Assembly (NCBI RefSeq): GCF_965213555.1 | Contig: NZ_OZ243890.1 | Coordinates: forward strand, 186,001 to 250,000 | Direction of reading: 5' to 3' | From: Acuticoccus sp965213555 | GTDB lineage: Bacteria; Pseudomonadota; Alphaproteobacteria; Rhizobiales; Amorphaceae | Length of the DNA: 64,000 nucleotides | Shown: piece after piece, positions 43,277-50,812 of the stretch | Layout: each line of letters starts with the position of its first letter | Position numbering within the stretch: position 1 is the first letter of the stretch | The notes under the pieces: model-generated | Database searches by the model: none | Told to the model about the DNA's origin: nothing | The model's input: the letters and a program-made list of their open reading frames with translations, nothing else | Made by a program: the position numbers and the translations under genes

Positions 43277-44020
43277 ATGACAGCACGGGGAGCCGAGGCC
43301 CACCTTCGCGTCCGAGCCCGCACGTGGTTCTGGCGAGGCGCGCGACAGGTCGCGACCCTCCCCGCCGTGGTCCTTCTCGCGGCGCAGGTGGGCTTCGCGG
43401 CGCTCGCCCGCGAGGCGGGATACGACGTCGTCGAGACCGTCCTCATCACGGTGACCGTCTGGGCGTTGCCGGCGCAGGTGGTCTTCGTGGGCATCGTCGG
43501 CTCCGGAGCGTCGCTGCCTGCGGTTGCCCTCGCGGTCGCGCTGTCGTCGGTGCGCTTCATGCCCATGCTCATGGCGTGGACCCCCATGGTACGGGGCACG
43601 CGCACGTCCCGCTGGCGCCTCCTCGCCGCGTCCTGGTTCGTCGCCGTGACGTCGTGGGTGTTTGCCATGAGCCGGCTCCCCGCGCTGGAGCGCGATGCGC
43701 GCCTGCCCTACTTCGTCGGCTTCGGGACCGCGCTGATGCTCGCCAACGTCGTCCTGGTGGCGCTCAGCCACACGCTGCTGGGCGCCGTCCCGGCGCTCGT
43801 CGGGGCCGCCCTGGTGTTCCTGACGCCGAACTACTTCCTGATGGCGCTGTGGGGAGCGGCCCGCCTCGATGCCGACCGCTGGGCGCTCGGCTTCGGCCTC
43901 GTGCTCGGACCGGTCGCGTCCACCCTCGTCCCCGAGCTCGACCTCCTCGTCGCCGGCGTCGTGGGGGGAACGCTCGCCTACGTCACGGCGCGCCTGTTGC
44001 GCCGTCGGAGCTCGCCGTGA
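43277..44020 (+). CDS. azlC: AzlC-family branched-chain amino acid exporter, large subunit
   Basis: The 247-residue membrane protein is the large component of an AzlCD-type exporter of branched-chain or related amino acids. About seven to eight hydrophobic segments are visible. The conserved VGFAALAREAGYDVVETVLI, ALPAQVVFVGIVGSGA and LSSVRFMPMLMAWTP blocks fit the family. Its stop overlaps the azlD start by four bases (GTGA). No regulator of the AzlB or Lrp type is adjacent. The ATG start at 43277 has only a weak ribosome site. Confidence 0.87.
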   Translation: MTARGAEAHLRVRARTWFWRGARQVATLPAVVLLAAQVGFAALAREAGYDVVETVLITVTVWALPAQVVFVGIVGSGASLPAVALAVALSSVRFMPMLMAWTPMVRGTRTSRWRLLAASWFVAVTSWVFAMSRLPALERDARLPYFVGFGTALMLANVVLVALSHTLLGAVPALVGAALVFLTPNYFLMALWGAARLDADRWALGFGLVLGPVASTLVPELDLLVAGVVGGTLAYVTARLLRRRSSP

Positions 44021-44373
44021 CGCCTGAGACGTCGCCCGCGCTCGCCGAGGTCGGTATCCTCCTGGGGATCTTGATCGGCGCGGCCCTGCCCACGCAGGTC
44101 TGGCGCTGGCTCGGCGTGTTCATGGCCGGGCGGCTCGACGACGACTCGGAGCTCTTCACCTTCATCAAGGCCGTGGCGACCGCGCTCGTCGCAAGCGTCG
44201 TCGCCAAGCTCGTCCTGTCGCCGTCAGGCGCGCTCGGCGAGACCCCGGTGGCGCTGCGTGTCGGCGCCGTGGTGGCCGGCTTCGCCGTCTACCTCGCGCT
44301 CGGCCAGCGCCTCGCGCTCGGCATCCTCACTGCTGAGGTTGTCCTCGTCGGCGGCTGGCTCCTCCTCACCTGA
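44017..44373 (+). CDS. azlD: AzlD-family small transporter subunit
   Basis: The 118-residue protein has three to four membrane segments and is the small partner of AzlC. It retains PTQVWRWLGV, ELFTFIKAVATALVASVVAK and the hydrophobic C-terminus VVLVGGWLLLT. Coupled to azlC by GTGA overlap. Its 3' end overlaps the convergent HIT gene by eight bases. Confidence 0.85.
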   Translation: MTPETSPALAEVGILLGILIGAALPTQVWRWLGVFMAGRLDDDSELFTFIKAVATALVASVVAKLVLSPSGALGETPVALRVGAVVAGFAVYLALGQRLALGILTAEVVLVGGWLLLT

Positions 44374-44788
44374 GGGCGTCGCGCAGGAGCGCGGCATGCG
44401 CCTCAACATCCTCCTTCGGCGCGACCTCGCCGGTGTGCGGGCGCAGCGCCTCGCCCTCGAAGCGCGGCAGAACGTGCCAGTGGGTGTGGAAGACCATCTG
44501 CCCGCCGGAGCCCTCGACGAAGTGCTGGATCGAGACGCCGTCGGCCTCGAACGCCGTCTTGGCGGCGCGCGCGACCCGCTGGACCGTGCGGATGCAAGCG
44601 GCAAGGTCGTCCGGCGCGATGTCGAGGATGTTGCGCGACGGTGCCTTCGGCAGCACGAGGGAGTGGCCCTTGGAGCGGGGCATGATGTCCATGATGACGC
44701 GGGTCGCCTCGTCCTCGTAGACCGTCTGCGACGGCACCTCCCCGCGTAGGATCTTAGCGAAGATGTTGTCCGGGTCGTAGGTGGTCAT
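44366..44788 (-). CDS. HIT-family nucleotide hydrolase
   Basis: The 140-residue protein is a histidine-triad (HINT-like) hydrolase of nucleoside phosphoramidates or dinucleotides. NIFAKILRGEVPSQTVYED is the conserved N-terminus, HSLVLPKAPSRNILDI the middle. The triad H101, H103 and H105 is in FHTHWHVLPR. Residue W104 in the triad loop is usual for this subgroup. It stands alone and converges on azlD. Confidence 0.92.
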   Translation of the reverse strand: MTTYDPDNIFAKILRGEVPSQTVYEDEATRVIMDIMPRSKGHSLVLPKAPSRNILDIAPDDLAACIRTVQRVARAAKTAFEADGVSIQHFVEGSGGQMVFHTHWHVLPRFEGEALRPHTGEVAPKEDVEAHAALLRDALR

Positions 44789-44845
44789 GCGCGTCCCCTC
44801 TCAAGGAGGCTCATCAAGCGCGGCGCGACTGAGGTGGGTCAAGGC

Positions 44846-45520
44846 TCAACGCCAAGGCAGCCAGCGGCGCCGACGCCCTTCTGCTGTGCGACGCATGGCG
44901 AGCTCCAGCGCCTCGGAGTAGAGCGCGAGGTCGTCGGCGAGGAGCGGCACCAGCGCTCGGCGCGTTGCTCGGTCGATCATTGGCTTGGCCGGGTTCGCGT
45001 TGCCGCGTCCGCCGGCTGCGGCCGGAAGCCCGAGCGTCGCGGCGAGCGGTGCGAAGAGCTCGCTGACGCCGACGAAGCCGAATTCCGCCAGCGCGAACGG
45101 CGCGGCGTAGGTCGACTGGAAGCGCGCGATGCGTGGCAGCGCGGCGAAGCCCTCCAGCGACAGGCCGTCCCGCGCGATGGCCCGCGTCAGCCGATGATCG
45201 GCCCCGCCCTTGCTGACGAAGTGGTAGTGCGAGATCGTCCGCTCCACCGGCTCGCGGAACCAGATCCAGTAACGCGTTGGATCGGGGACCGCGGCGGCCA
45301 ACGCGTCCACCCGGAAGTGCCCGTGCAGCACCGTGATGCCCGCCCGCTCGAGCGCGCGGACCATGTCGGCGTCGAAGTCCGACGCCGCCCGTCGCGCGAG
45401 CGAATGGGTGCGCGCGTCGTCGGGTCCGTAGTAGAGCGCGAGCCGGCGGCTGTGTCGCGCGGCCAAGCTCGCCGCGAAGCGAGAGCCGGCGGTCTTGGGG
45501 ACATGGACCGAGACGATCAT
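44846..45520 (-). CDS. Sulfotransferase-family protein (second)
   Basis: The 224-residue protein has the 5'-phosphosulfate-like loop HVPKTAGSRFAASL at the N-terminus and YWIWFREPVERTISHYHF as the 3'-phosphate motif, like sulfotransferase family 2. It is shorter than the protein at 13336 and shares only these motifs. Its ATG overlaps by four bases the stop of a 44-residue ORF, which in turn overlaps the FemAB-like gene, so the three form one transcript. That context suggests cell-envelope modification. Several C-terminal residues are Arg-rich (RRRRWLPWR). Confidence 0.8.
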   Translation of the reverse strand: MIVSVHVPKTAGSRFAASLAARHSRRLALYYGPDDARTHSLARRAASDFDADMVRALERAGITVLHGHFRVDALAAAVPDPTRYWIWFREPVERTISHYHFVSKGGADHRLTRAIARDGLSLEGFAALPRIARFQSTYAAPFALAEFGFVGVSELFAPLAATLGLPAAAGGRGNANPAKPMIDRATRRALVPLLADDLALYSEALELAMRRTAEGRRRRWLPWR

Positions 45521-45651
45521 TCCGCGATGACACGTCGACGACGCCGTGCGCCGGACCAGGTCGCGACGGCCTTGCCGGCGTGGATGGCGAGCACGAGCGG
45601 CTCGTCCCGAATGGTCCGAGACCGCCCTCGGACCGGCGCGGCGCTCGTCAT
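45517..45651 (-). CDS. Hypothetical 44-residue ORF bridging two genes
   Basis: This short frame begins with ATG inside the stop of the FemAB-like gene (ATGA at 45648-45651) and ends with TGA inside the start of the sulfotransferase gene (ATGA at 45517-45520). It therefore fills the gap exactly in a translationally coupled chain. The protein is basic (MTSAAPVRGRSRTIRDEP, a hydrophobic middle LVLAIHAGKAVATW, and an Arg-rich end). I do not recognise a family. It may encode a real microprotein or mainly keep ribosomes moving to the next start. Confidence 0.55.
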   Translation of the reverse strand: MTSAAPVRGRSRTIRDEPLVLAIHAGKAVATWSGARRRRRVIAE

Positions 45652-46883
45652 TCGTTCTCGGAGCCGAGGTCCTTGCGGAACGGCGCCATCTCGTTGAGCG
45701 CCTCGCGGTGCATCACAACCTCGCGGCGCTCCGCCTCGAGGTAGCGCGCCACCGCGTCGCGCAGCCCGGGGTGGCCGATGTGGTGCGCCGAGCGCGTCTC
45801 GCACGCCTCATAGCCGCGTGCGAGCTTGTGTCCGCCCTGCGCGCCGGCCTCAACGCGCTTCAGGCCGTGCGCGATGGCGAAGTCGATGGCCTGGTAGTAG
45901 CAGACCTCGAAGTGGAGGAACGGGTGGTCCTCCACGCAGCCCCAGTAGCGCCCGAACAGCGTCTCCGAACCGATGAAGTTGAGCGCCCCGGCGATGGGCC
46001 GGCCGGCGCGCTCGGCGATCATCAGGCACGTCGAGTGCCCGAGGCGCTCGCCGAGCAGCGAGAAGAAGCGGCGGTTGAGGTAGGGTCGGCCCCACTTGCG
46101 CGAGCCGGTGTCCATGTAGAACTTGTAGAACGCGTCCCAGTGCGCCTCGGTGATGTCGTCGCCGACGAGCCAACGCACCGTGATGTCGTTGGCGAGGGCC
46201 TCGCGCCGCTCGCGCTTCACCTGCTTCCTCTTGCGTGAGGCGAGGGCGGCGAGGAAGTCGTCCGGCGTCGCGTACCCCTCGTTGGTGAAGTGGAACTGCA
46301 CGTCGAGGCGTGCGAGGTAGCCGGCTGCCACGAGCGCTGCGAAGTCCGCCGGCTCGAGGAACGTCGCGTGGACCGAGGACGCGTTGGTCTCCTTGGCGAG
46401 CGCCACCAGCGCCTTGGCGATGAGTTCGCGGCGCTCGCCCGTCGGATCGCGGCCGGCGAGGAGGCGCGGCCCCTGCGCCGGGGTGAACGGCACCGAGATC
46501 TGGAGCTTGGGGTAGTACCGGCCGCCGGCGCGCTCGAACGCATCCGCCCAGCCGTAGTCGAAGACGAACTCCCCCTTGGAGTGCGTCTTGAGGTAGGCCG
46601 GCGCTGCGCCGATCAGGTCCCCCGACCCGTCGCGCAGGAGGAGGTGGCGCGGGTGCCATCCGGTGCGCTCGCCGACGCAGCCCGCCTCCTCCAGCGCACG
46701 CAGGAAGTCGTAGGTGACGAACGGGTTGAACGCGGCCTCGCTCCCCGGCGGCCAGCCGCAGTTCGCCTCGCGCATGGCGCGGCCGCCCTGACCCACCCTC
46801 CAGCCCGGGTTGGCGAGTGCGTCCCAGGCCTCACGCGCGACGGGCTCTAGGCTGCCGGCGGCTTCGACGGTCATTGTGGCCAT
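45648..46883 (-). CDS. GNAT/FemAB-like peptidoglycan-modification protein (COG3146)
   Basis: The 411-residue protein belongs to the COG3146 group of FemAB-like acyltransferases. NPFVTYDFLRALEEAGCV, HLLLRDGSGDLIGAAPAYLK and EFVFDYGWADAFERAGGRYY are typical of the first half. QFHFTNEGYATPDDFLAAL, FYKFYMDTGSRKWGRPYLNR and FEVCYYQAIDFAIAHGL are typical of the second. It probably transfers an aminoacyl or acyl group, perhaps to cell-envelope material, but no substrate is known for the group. It heads a small operon with the 44-residue ORF and a sulfotransferase. Confidence 0.85.
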   Translation of the reverse strand: MATMTVEAAGSLEPVAREAWDALANPGWRVGQGGRAMREANCGWPPGSEAAFNPFVTYDFLRALEEAGCVGERTGWHPRHLLLRDGSGDLIGAAPAYLKTHSKGEFVFDYGWADAFERAGGRYYPKLQISVPFTPAQGPRLLAGRDPTGERRELIAKALVALAKETNASSVHATFLEPADFAALVAAGYLARLDVQFHFTNEGYATPDDFLAALASRKRKQVKRERREALANDITVRWLVGDDITEAHWDAFYKFYMDTGSRKWGRPYLNRRFFSLLGERLGHSTCLMIAERAGRPIAGALNFIGSETLFGRYWGCVEDHPFLHFEVCYYQAIDFAIAHGLKRVEAGAQGGHKLARGYEACETRSAHHIGHPGLRDAVARYLEAERREVVMHREALNEMAPFRKDLGSENE

Positions 46884-47019
46884 GGGCTCCTCCGACGCTC
46901 TTCCGCCTACATTACCTTATCAACCTAGGACGACGTGACGCCGCGTCCCCGAACCTCGGCGCGACGTATGGTGCCGCAGGCCAGGTTCGAACGACCCACG
47001 GTGGTCGGCCGCAGGTGCG

Positions 47020-47751
47020 TCAGGGGTGGAAGCCCTCGAAGATCACTTGGTCGGCGTGGGGCGCCACGCGGTCAGCCTCCCGTCGCGAGCGCACGGTGAA
47101 GGCGAGCACCGGTCGCCCGCGCCGACGCGCGATGGACGGTCCGGGATGGGGCAAGGCCGTCGCATAGTAGCCGACGAAGTCGGGCCGCGTGCGTGGCGCG
47201 TGCAGCAGCATGTCTCGGCCGAACCTTGCGACCAGCGAGCCACGCGTCTCGCCCCCTGCGAGGACGCCGACGGGCGTGTCCGGCAACGCGCGGCGCAGGA
47301 GCGCGAGGAGGTCCGGATCGAACGTCATGACCGCGACGGCGCCCCCGTAGCGGCCCAGCGTGCTGGCGAGCGCGGCCGTCATCGCCGCGCGCGCCGCCCG
47401 CCCAGGGGGCGACTTGGCGTCGAGGAACAGCGGCGTGCGCCCGCTCGTCAGCGCGAGGAGGTCGACGAGCGAGCTTAGCGTCTCGTCCGCGCCGACGATC
47501 TCGACCTGGCGCAGCGCGTCGAGCGGGCGCTCGATGACGCGGCCGCGTGCGGCGGTGGTCCGCTCCAGCGTGGCATCGTGGGTGACGACGAGCCCTCCGT
47601 CGGCGGTGAGCTGAAGGTCGACCTCGACCGCGTAGCCCGCCTCGATCGCGGCCTCGACGGCAGCAAGGGTGTTCTCGACGAGCCCCTCGCCGTGCAGGCC
47701 GCGGTGGGCGACGGGACGCGCCGTCAGCCAGTTCGGGACCGCGTGCGCTAT
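47020..47751 (-). CDS. Glycerophosphodiester phosphodiesterase
   Basis: This protein of about 243 residues hydrolyses glycerophosphodiesters to glycerol-3-phosphate and an alcohol. The family core is intact: VAHRGLHGEGLVENTLAAVE, YAVEVDLQLTADGGLVVTHD, and the end VIFEGFHP. No ATG, GTG or TTG lies between the ridA stop and the first conserved residues. The best-placed codon is ATA at 47751, giving a product that begins (M)AHAVPNWLTARP and overlapping the ridA stop. CTG at 47727 is another option. The start is therefore unusual or mutated. It is downstream of ridA in the same direction. Confidence 0.85.
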   Translation of the reverse strand: MAHAVPNWLTARPVAHRGLHGEGLVENTLAAVEAAIEAGYAVEVDLQLTADGGLVVTHDATLERTTAARGRVIERPLDALRQVEIVGADETLSSLVDLLALTSGRTPLFLDAKSPPGRAARAAMTAALASTLGRYGGAVAVMTFDPDLLALLRRALPDTPVGVLAGGETRGSLVARFGRDMLLHAPRTRPDFVGYYATALPHPGPSIARRRGRPVLAFTVRSRREADRVAPHADQVIFEGFHP

Positions 47752-48251
47752 GGCGCGACCTCGAGCACCGCCTCGACCTCGACCGCCGCGCCGAACGGCA
47801 GGTTCGCCGCGCCGACCGCCGCGCGCGCGTGGCGTCCCGCGTCGCCGAACAACGAGACCATCAGGTCGGAGGCGCCGTTGATCACCTTGGGATGGTCGCC
47901 GAAGTCCGCCGTCGAGTTGACGTAGCCGTTCAGCTTGACGACGCGCCTCACTCGATCGAGGTCGCCGAGCGCCGCCCGCGCCTGGGCGAGGATGGCGAGC
48001 GCGCAACGGGCAGCGGCGGCGCTCGCCTCCTCGACCCCCATCGTCTCTCCGCAGCGGCCGCGGATCAGCGCGCCGTCGGGATCCATGGAGACCTGGCCGG
48101 ACACGTAGAGCAGGGTGCCCGTCTGTACCGTGGGGACGTAGGAGCCGGCCGGCGCCGCCGCCTCAGGCAGCACGAGTCCCATGGCGGCGAGCTTGTCGTC
48201 GATATGCGGCACCGAGGCCTCCCGTGGTTGGGCGTCGTCTAAGTCCGCCAT
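47748..48251 (-). CDS. RidA/YjgF-family enamine deaminase
   Basis: The 167-residue protein matches the RidA family, which hydrolyses reactive enamine/imine intermediates. LYVSGQVSMDPDGAL, VRRVVKLNGYVNSTADFGDH and ARAAVGAANLPFGAAVEVEA are conserved blocks; the arginine in the last block normally binds substrate carboxylate, and here RAAVG provides it. About 15 extra N-terminal residues precede the conserved part, so GTG further in (VPHIDDKL) is an alternative start. It precedes the glycerophosphodiesterase gene, with stop and start overlapping. Confidence 0.87.
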   Translation of the reverse strand: MADLDDAQPREASVPHIDDKLAAMGLVLPEAAAPAGSYVPTVQTGTLLYVSGQVSMDPDGALIRGRCGETMGVEEASAAAARCALAILAQARAALGDLDRVRRVVKLNGYVNSTADFGDHPKVINGASDLMVSLFGDAGRHARAAVGAANLPFGAAVEVEAVLEVAP

Positions 48252-48365
48252 GCCGAAGTGGCAAGCGGTCCGCGGTCAGCCCGACGCCTCGTCGTGACAC
48301 GCCGGGTGGTTGCCTTGACGCCAACGGTCCGCCGTGCGCACGAGGGCAGGCAACCCGGAGGAGCC

Positions 48366-49244
48366 ATGCGGGACGTCGTCCCCCGCCGCGCAGCGGGAAC
48401 CATCGCGATCGCCGTCGCACTCGCAGCGACGGCCGGCGGCGCCGCCTCGCAGGAGCTCGCACCGCACCGCGCGGTCTACGACCTGACGCTCGTCCGTGCC
48501 GGGGCCAGCGTGTCGATGCTGTCCGCTCAGGGGCGGCTCGTGTTCGAGGTCAACGGCGCCGTCTGTGAGGGGTTCACCAACAACTCCCGCTTCGTCACAC
48601 GCACGGTGAACCGCGAGGGCGATACCGTGGTCGACGACCTCAGGCTGTCGACGTTCGAGACCTTCGAGCCGGCGGAGTTCGTCTTCCTCAACCAGACCGT
48701 CAGCGAGAGCGACACGGTGTCGGTCGTGGAGGGCAGGGCCACCGGGAAGGCATCGGGGACCATCGTCGAGCTCACCGAGCCGAAGGAGCGCACGGCGCGT
48801 CTGCCCCGAGCGGTGTTTCCGACGCAGCACACGGTCCTCATCCTTCAAGCGGCTGCCGCCGGCGAGCGCGTGTTGGAGGCGCCGGTCTTCGACGGCGGCG
48901 GCGATGCGGATCGTGTGTTCGCGACGACCACGGTGATCGGCGATCCCGAGACCGGGTTACAAGGCGCCGGCCCGCGCGAACGCAGCGCCCTCGCTGCGGT
49001 GCCTGACGCTGCCGAGCTCGCGACGTACACCCTCGTCATTAGCTACTTCGATCAAGGTGCAACGTCCGGCGAGGCCGTGCCGGACTACGTAATCTCGTTC
49101 CGCATGCTCCAGAACGGCATCAGCTACGACGCGACCTTCGACTACGGCTCGTTCGCCCTTGCGGGCCGCCTCGTCGAGCTCGAGCTGGGTCCGGCAACCC
49201 AATGCCCCGAGGACCCCCAGCCACCGGAACCCCAAGACCGCTGA
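48366..49244 (+). CDS. eipB: EipB-like periplasmic cell-envelope integrity protein (DUF1849)
   Basis: The 292-residue protein has a signal peptide (about 1-27) and then the EipB pattern: LAPHRAVYDLTLVRA, GRLVFEVNGAVCEGF, NSRFVTRTVNREGD and EFVFLNQTV. It ends with GPATQCPED. The Cys in AVCEGF and the Cys near the C-terminus match the conserved disulfide pair of EipB, a periplasmic beta-spiral protein needed for envelope integrity in Brucella. GGAGGAGCC precedes the ATG. It stands alone, diverging from ridA. Confidence 0.85.
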   Translation: MRDVVPRRAAGTIAIAVALAATAGGAASQELAPHRAVYDLTLVRAGASVSMLSAQGRLVFEVNGAVCEGFTNNSRFVTRTVNREGDTVVDDLRLSTFETFEPAEFVFLNQTVSESDTVSVVEGRATGKASGTIVELTEPKERTARLPRAVFPTQHTVLILQAAAAGERVLEAPVFDGGGDADRVFATTTVIGDPETGLQGAGPRERSALAAVPDAAELATYTLVISYFDQGATSGEAVPDYVISFRMLQNGISYDATFDYGSFALAGRLVELELGPATQCPEDPQPPEPQDR

Positions 49245-49269
49245 TCCTGCCCAAGCCCTGTGGGGCACG

Positions 49270-49695
49270 TCAGAGGAGGCACAGCTCCAACAGGTCGCGC
49301 CGCATGGACGCTGGCATCGCCTCGTCGAAGGCGCTGATGCTGAAGTCGGCTGGGGCCTCGTCCGGCCGCAGGTAGCGCCAGCCCTGGAACGGGCGGCAGG
49401 GTCGCGGCCTCACCGGGACCACGGTGGGGTCGAGCAGGATCTTCACGCGTCCGATGCCTTGCTGGTCGGCGAACGGCGCGAGGTCGACGATGAGTTGGCG
49501 TGCTTGGATTGCCCCCTTCACCACCCAGTAGAGCGAGCCGCCGGCAAGCACGTCCTGTGCACGCCGTGGCGCCGTGCGCGTGGTGATGCGGACCGCCCTC
49601 CCCCCGCCGTGCGGCGCTGCGGACTCGGTCGCCCAGGTCCGCAGGTTGTCCACCGACGCCGCGCCGACGGCGAGCTTCAGGAGATGCGTTGTCAT
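49270..49695 (-). CDS. DUF1489 family protein
   Basis: The 141-residue protein begins MTTHLLKLAVGAASVDNLRTW and contains ITTRTAPRRAQDVLAGGSLY, WVVKGAIQARQLIVDL and the conserved FQGWRYLRPDEAPAD. These are the hallmarks of DUF1489, a small alphaproteobacterial family of unknown function, typically about 140 residues. The start at 49695 fits that length; the open frame extends upstream without conserved sequence. It sits between the eipB-like and lpxH-like genes, on the opposite strand. Confidence 0.88.
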   Translation of the reverse strand: MTTHLLKLAVGAASVDNLRTWATESAAPHGGGRAVRITTRTAPRRAQDVLAGGSLYWVVKGAIQARQLIVDLAPFADQQGIGRVKILLDPTVVPVRPRPCRPFQGWRYLRPDEAPADFSISAFDEAMPASMRRDLLELCLL

Positions 49696-49892
49696 GTCAT
49701 CCGCCTTCGCCGAGCGAAGGCGGCGGTGCAAGTCGCCCGCGCTCACCATCCACCGCCAAGGACCATTTTGGACGTGGCGGAGGAACCCATCCCGCCCCCA
49801 CCTTCGTTCCCATGGGATAAACCGCCGCGCCCTGTTCAGCGCGGACGGGACTGTGTTAGCGAGGGGCGACGCACGGACTCGACGCGGATCGA

Positions 49893-50750
49893 ATGGCGGA
49901 CATCCCAACCGTAGGCGAGCATCGCGCGACCGGGGACGGCAGGGCCTCCCGTGAGCCCGACGCCCGGCACTTCCGTGCACTTTTCCTCTCCGACATCCAC
50001 CTCGGGACGCGCGGCTGCCAGGCAGAGCTTCTCCTCGACTTCCTGCGGCACCACGATGCGGACCGGATCTACCTCATCGGCGACATCATCGACGGCTGGC
50101 GGCTGAAGAAGACCTGGTACTGGCCGCAGTCGCACAACGACGTGGTGCAGAAGATCCTCCGCAAGGGCCGCAAGGGCGCTGAGATCGTCTACCTTCCCGG
50201 CAACCACGACGAGTTCCTGCGCGACTACCTCGGCACCCACTTCGGCGGCGTCGAGGTGACGGACGCCGCAGTCCACCTCACCGCCGACGGCCGCAAGCTT
50301 CTCGTCATCCACGGCGACCAGTTCGACGTCGTGGTGCGTCACGCGCGCTGGCTCGCGCTGTTGGGCGACTGGGCGTACGTCACGACCCTCGCCACCAACA
50401 CCTGGGTCAACATCGTGCGCCGGCGGCTCGGCCTCACCTACTGGTCGCTGTCGGCCTGGGCCAAGCTCAAGGTGAAGAACGCGGTCTCCTTCATCGGCCA
50501 GTTCGAGCTCGCCCTTGCCACCGAAGCCAAGCGCCGCGGCGCGGACGGCGTGGTGTGCGGCCACATCCACCACGCGGCCATGCACGAGATGCATGGGACG
50601 CGCTACGTCAACACCGGGGACTGGGTGGAGAGCTGCACCGCCGTGGGCGAGACCGAGGACGGCACGTTCGAGCTCATCCGCTGGACGCGGGTCGCCCGCC
50701 GGCAGCGGCTCACCGCCGTCATGGCGCGCGAACGGCCGCAGGCCGCATGA
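49893..50750 (+). CDS. UDP-2,3-diacylglucosamine diphosphatase-like metallophosphatase
   Basis: The 285-residue protein has the calcineurin-like metal site: D34 and H36 in LSDIHLG, D64 in GDIIDGW, N104-H105-D106 in GNHDE, H140 in VIHGDQFD and GHIHH further on. Its pattern (WYWPQSHNDVVQKILRKG) matches the UDP-2,3-diacylglucosamine diphosphatase-like proteins of Rhizobiales. True LpxI or LpxH may also exist elsewhere, so a lipid A role is likely but not certain. The neighbouring GT4 gene, which is separated only by a 21-residue ORF, supports an envelope role. Confidence 0.85.
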   Translation: MADIPTVGEHRATGDGRASREPDARHFRALFLSDIHLGTRGCQAELLLDFLRHHDADRIYLIGDIIDGWRLKKTWYWPQSHNDVVQKILRKGRKGAEIVYLPGNHDEFLRDYLGTHFGGVEVTDAAVHLTADGRKLLVIHGDQFDVVVRHARWLALLGDWAYVTTLATNTWVNIVRRRLGLTYWSLSAWAKLKVKNAVSFIGQFELALATEAKRRGADGVVCGHIHHAAMHEMHGTRYVNTGDWVESCTAVGETEDGTFELIRWTRVARRQRLTAVMARERPQAA

Positions 50751-50812
50751 ACGCACCTTTGCGGCCCGGCGCCGCCGCCGGGCTCCGTGGTCGCGCTCGG
50801 GGTGTCCGGTGA
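50747..50812 (+). CDS. Hypothetical 21-residue bridging ORF
   Basis: ATG at 50747 overlaps the stop of the phosphatase (ATGA) and the TGA at 50810 overlaps the GTG start of the glycosyltransferase (GTGA). The 21 residues (MNAPLRPGAAAGL then RGRARGVR) fill the 58-base gap exactly. It is too short to recognise. It probably keeps translation coupled; a working peptide is not shown. Compare the 44-residue bridge at 45517. Confidence 0.45.
   Translation: MNAPLRPGAAAGLRGRARGVR

Noticed and set aside
46970..47000. GGTTCGAAC-like sequence (46984-46992) suggesting a tRNA T-arm
   Set aside because: The flanking bases do not form the 5-bp T-stem and no acceptor or anticodon arm can be built around it.
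49231..49260. AACCCCAAGACCGCTGATC resembles part of the dispersed repeat core
   Set aside because: The match is short, lies inside the eipB-like coding end, and does not extend to the rest of the core.
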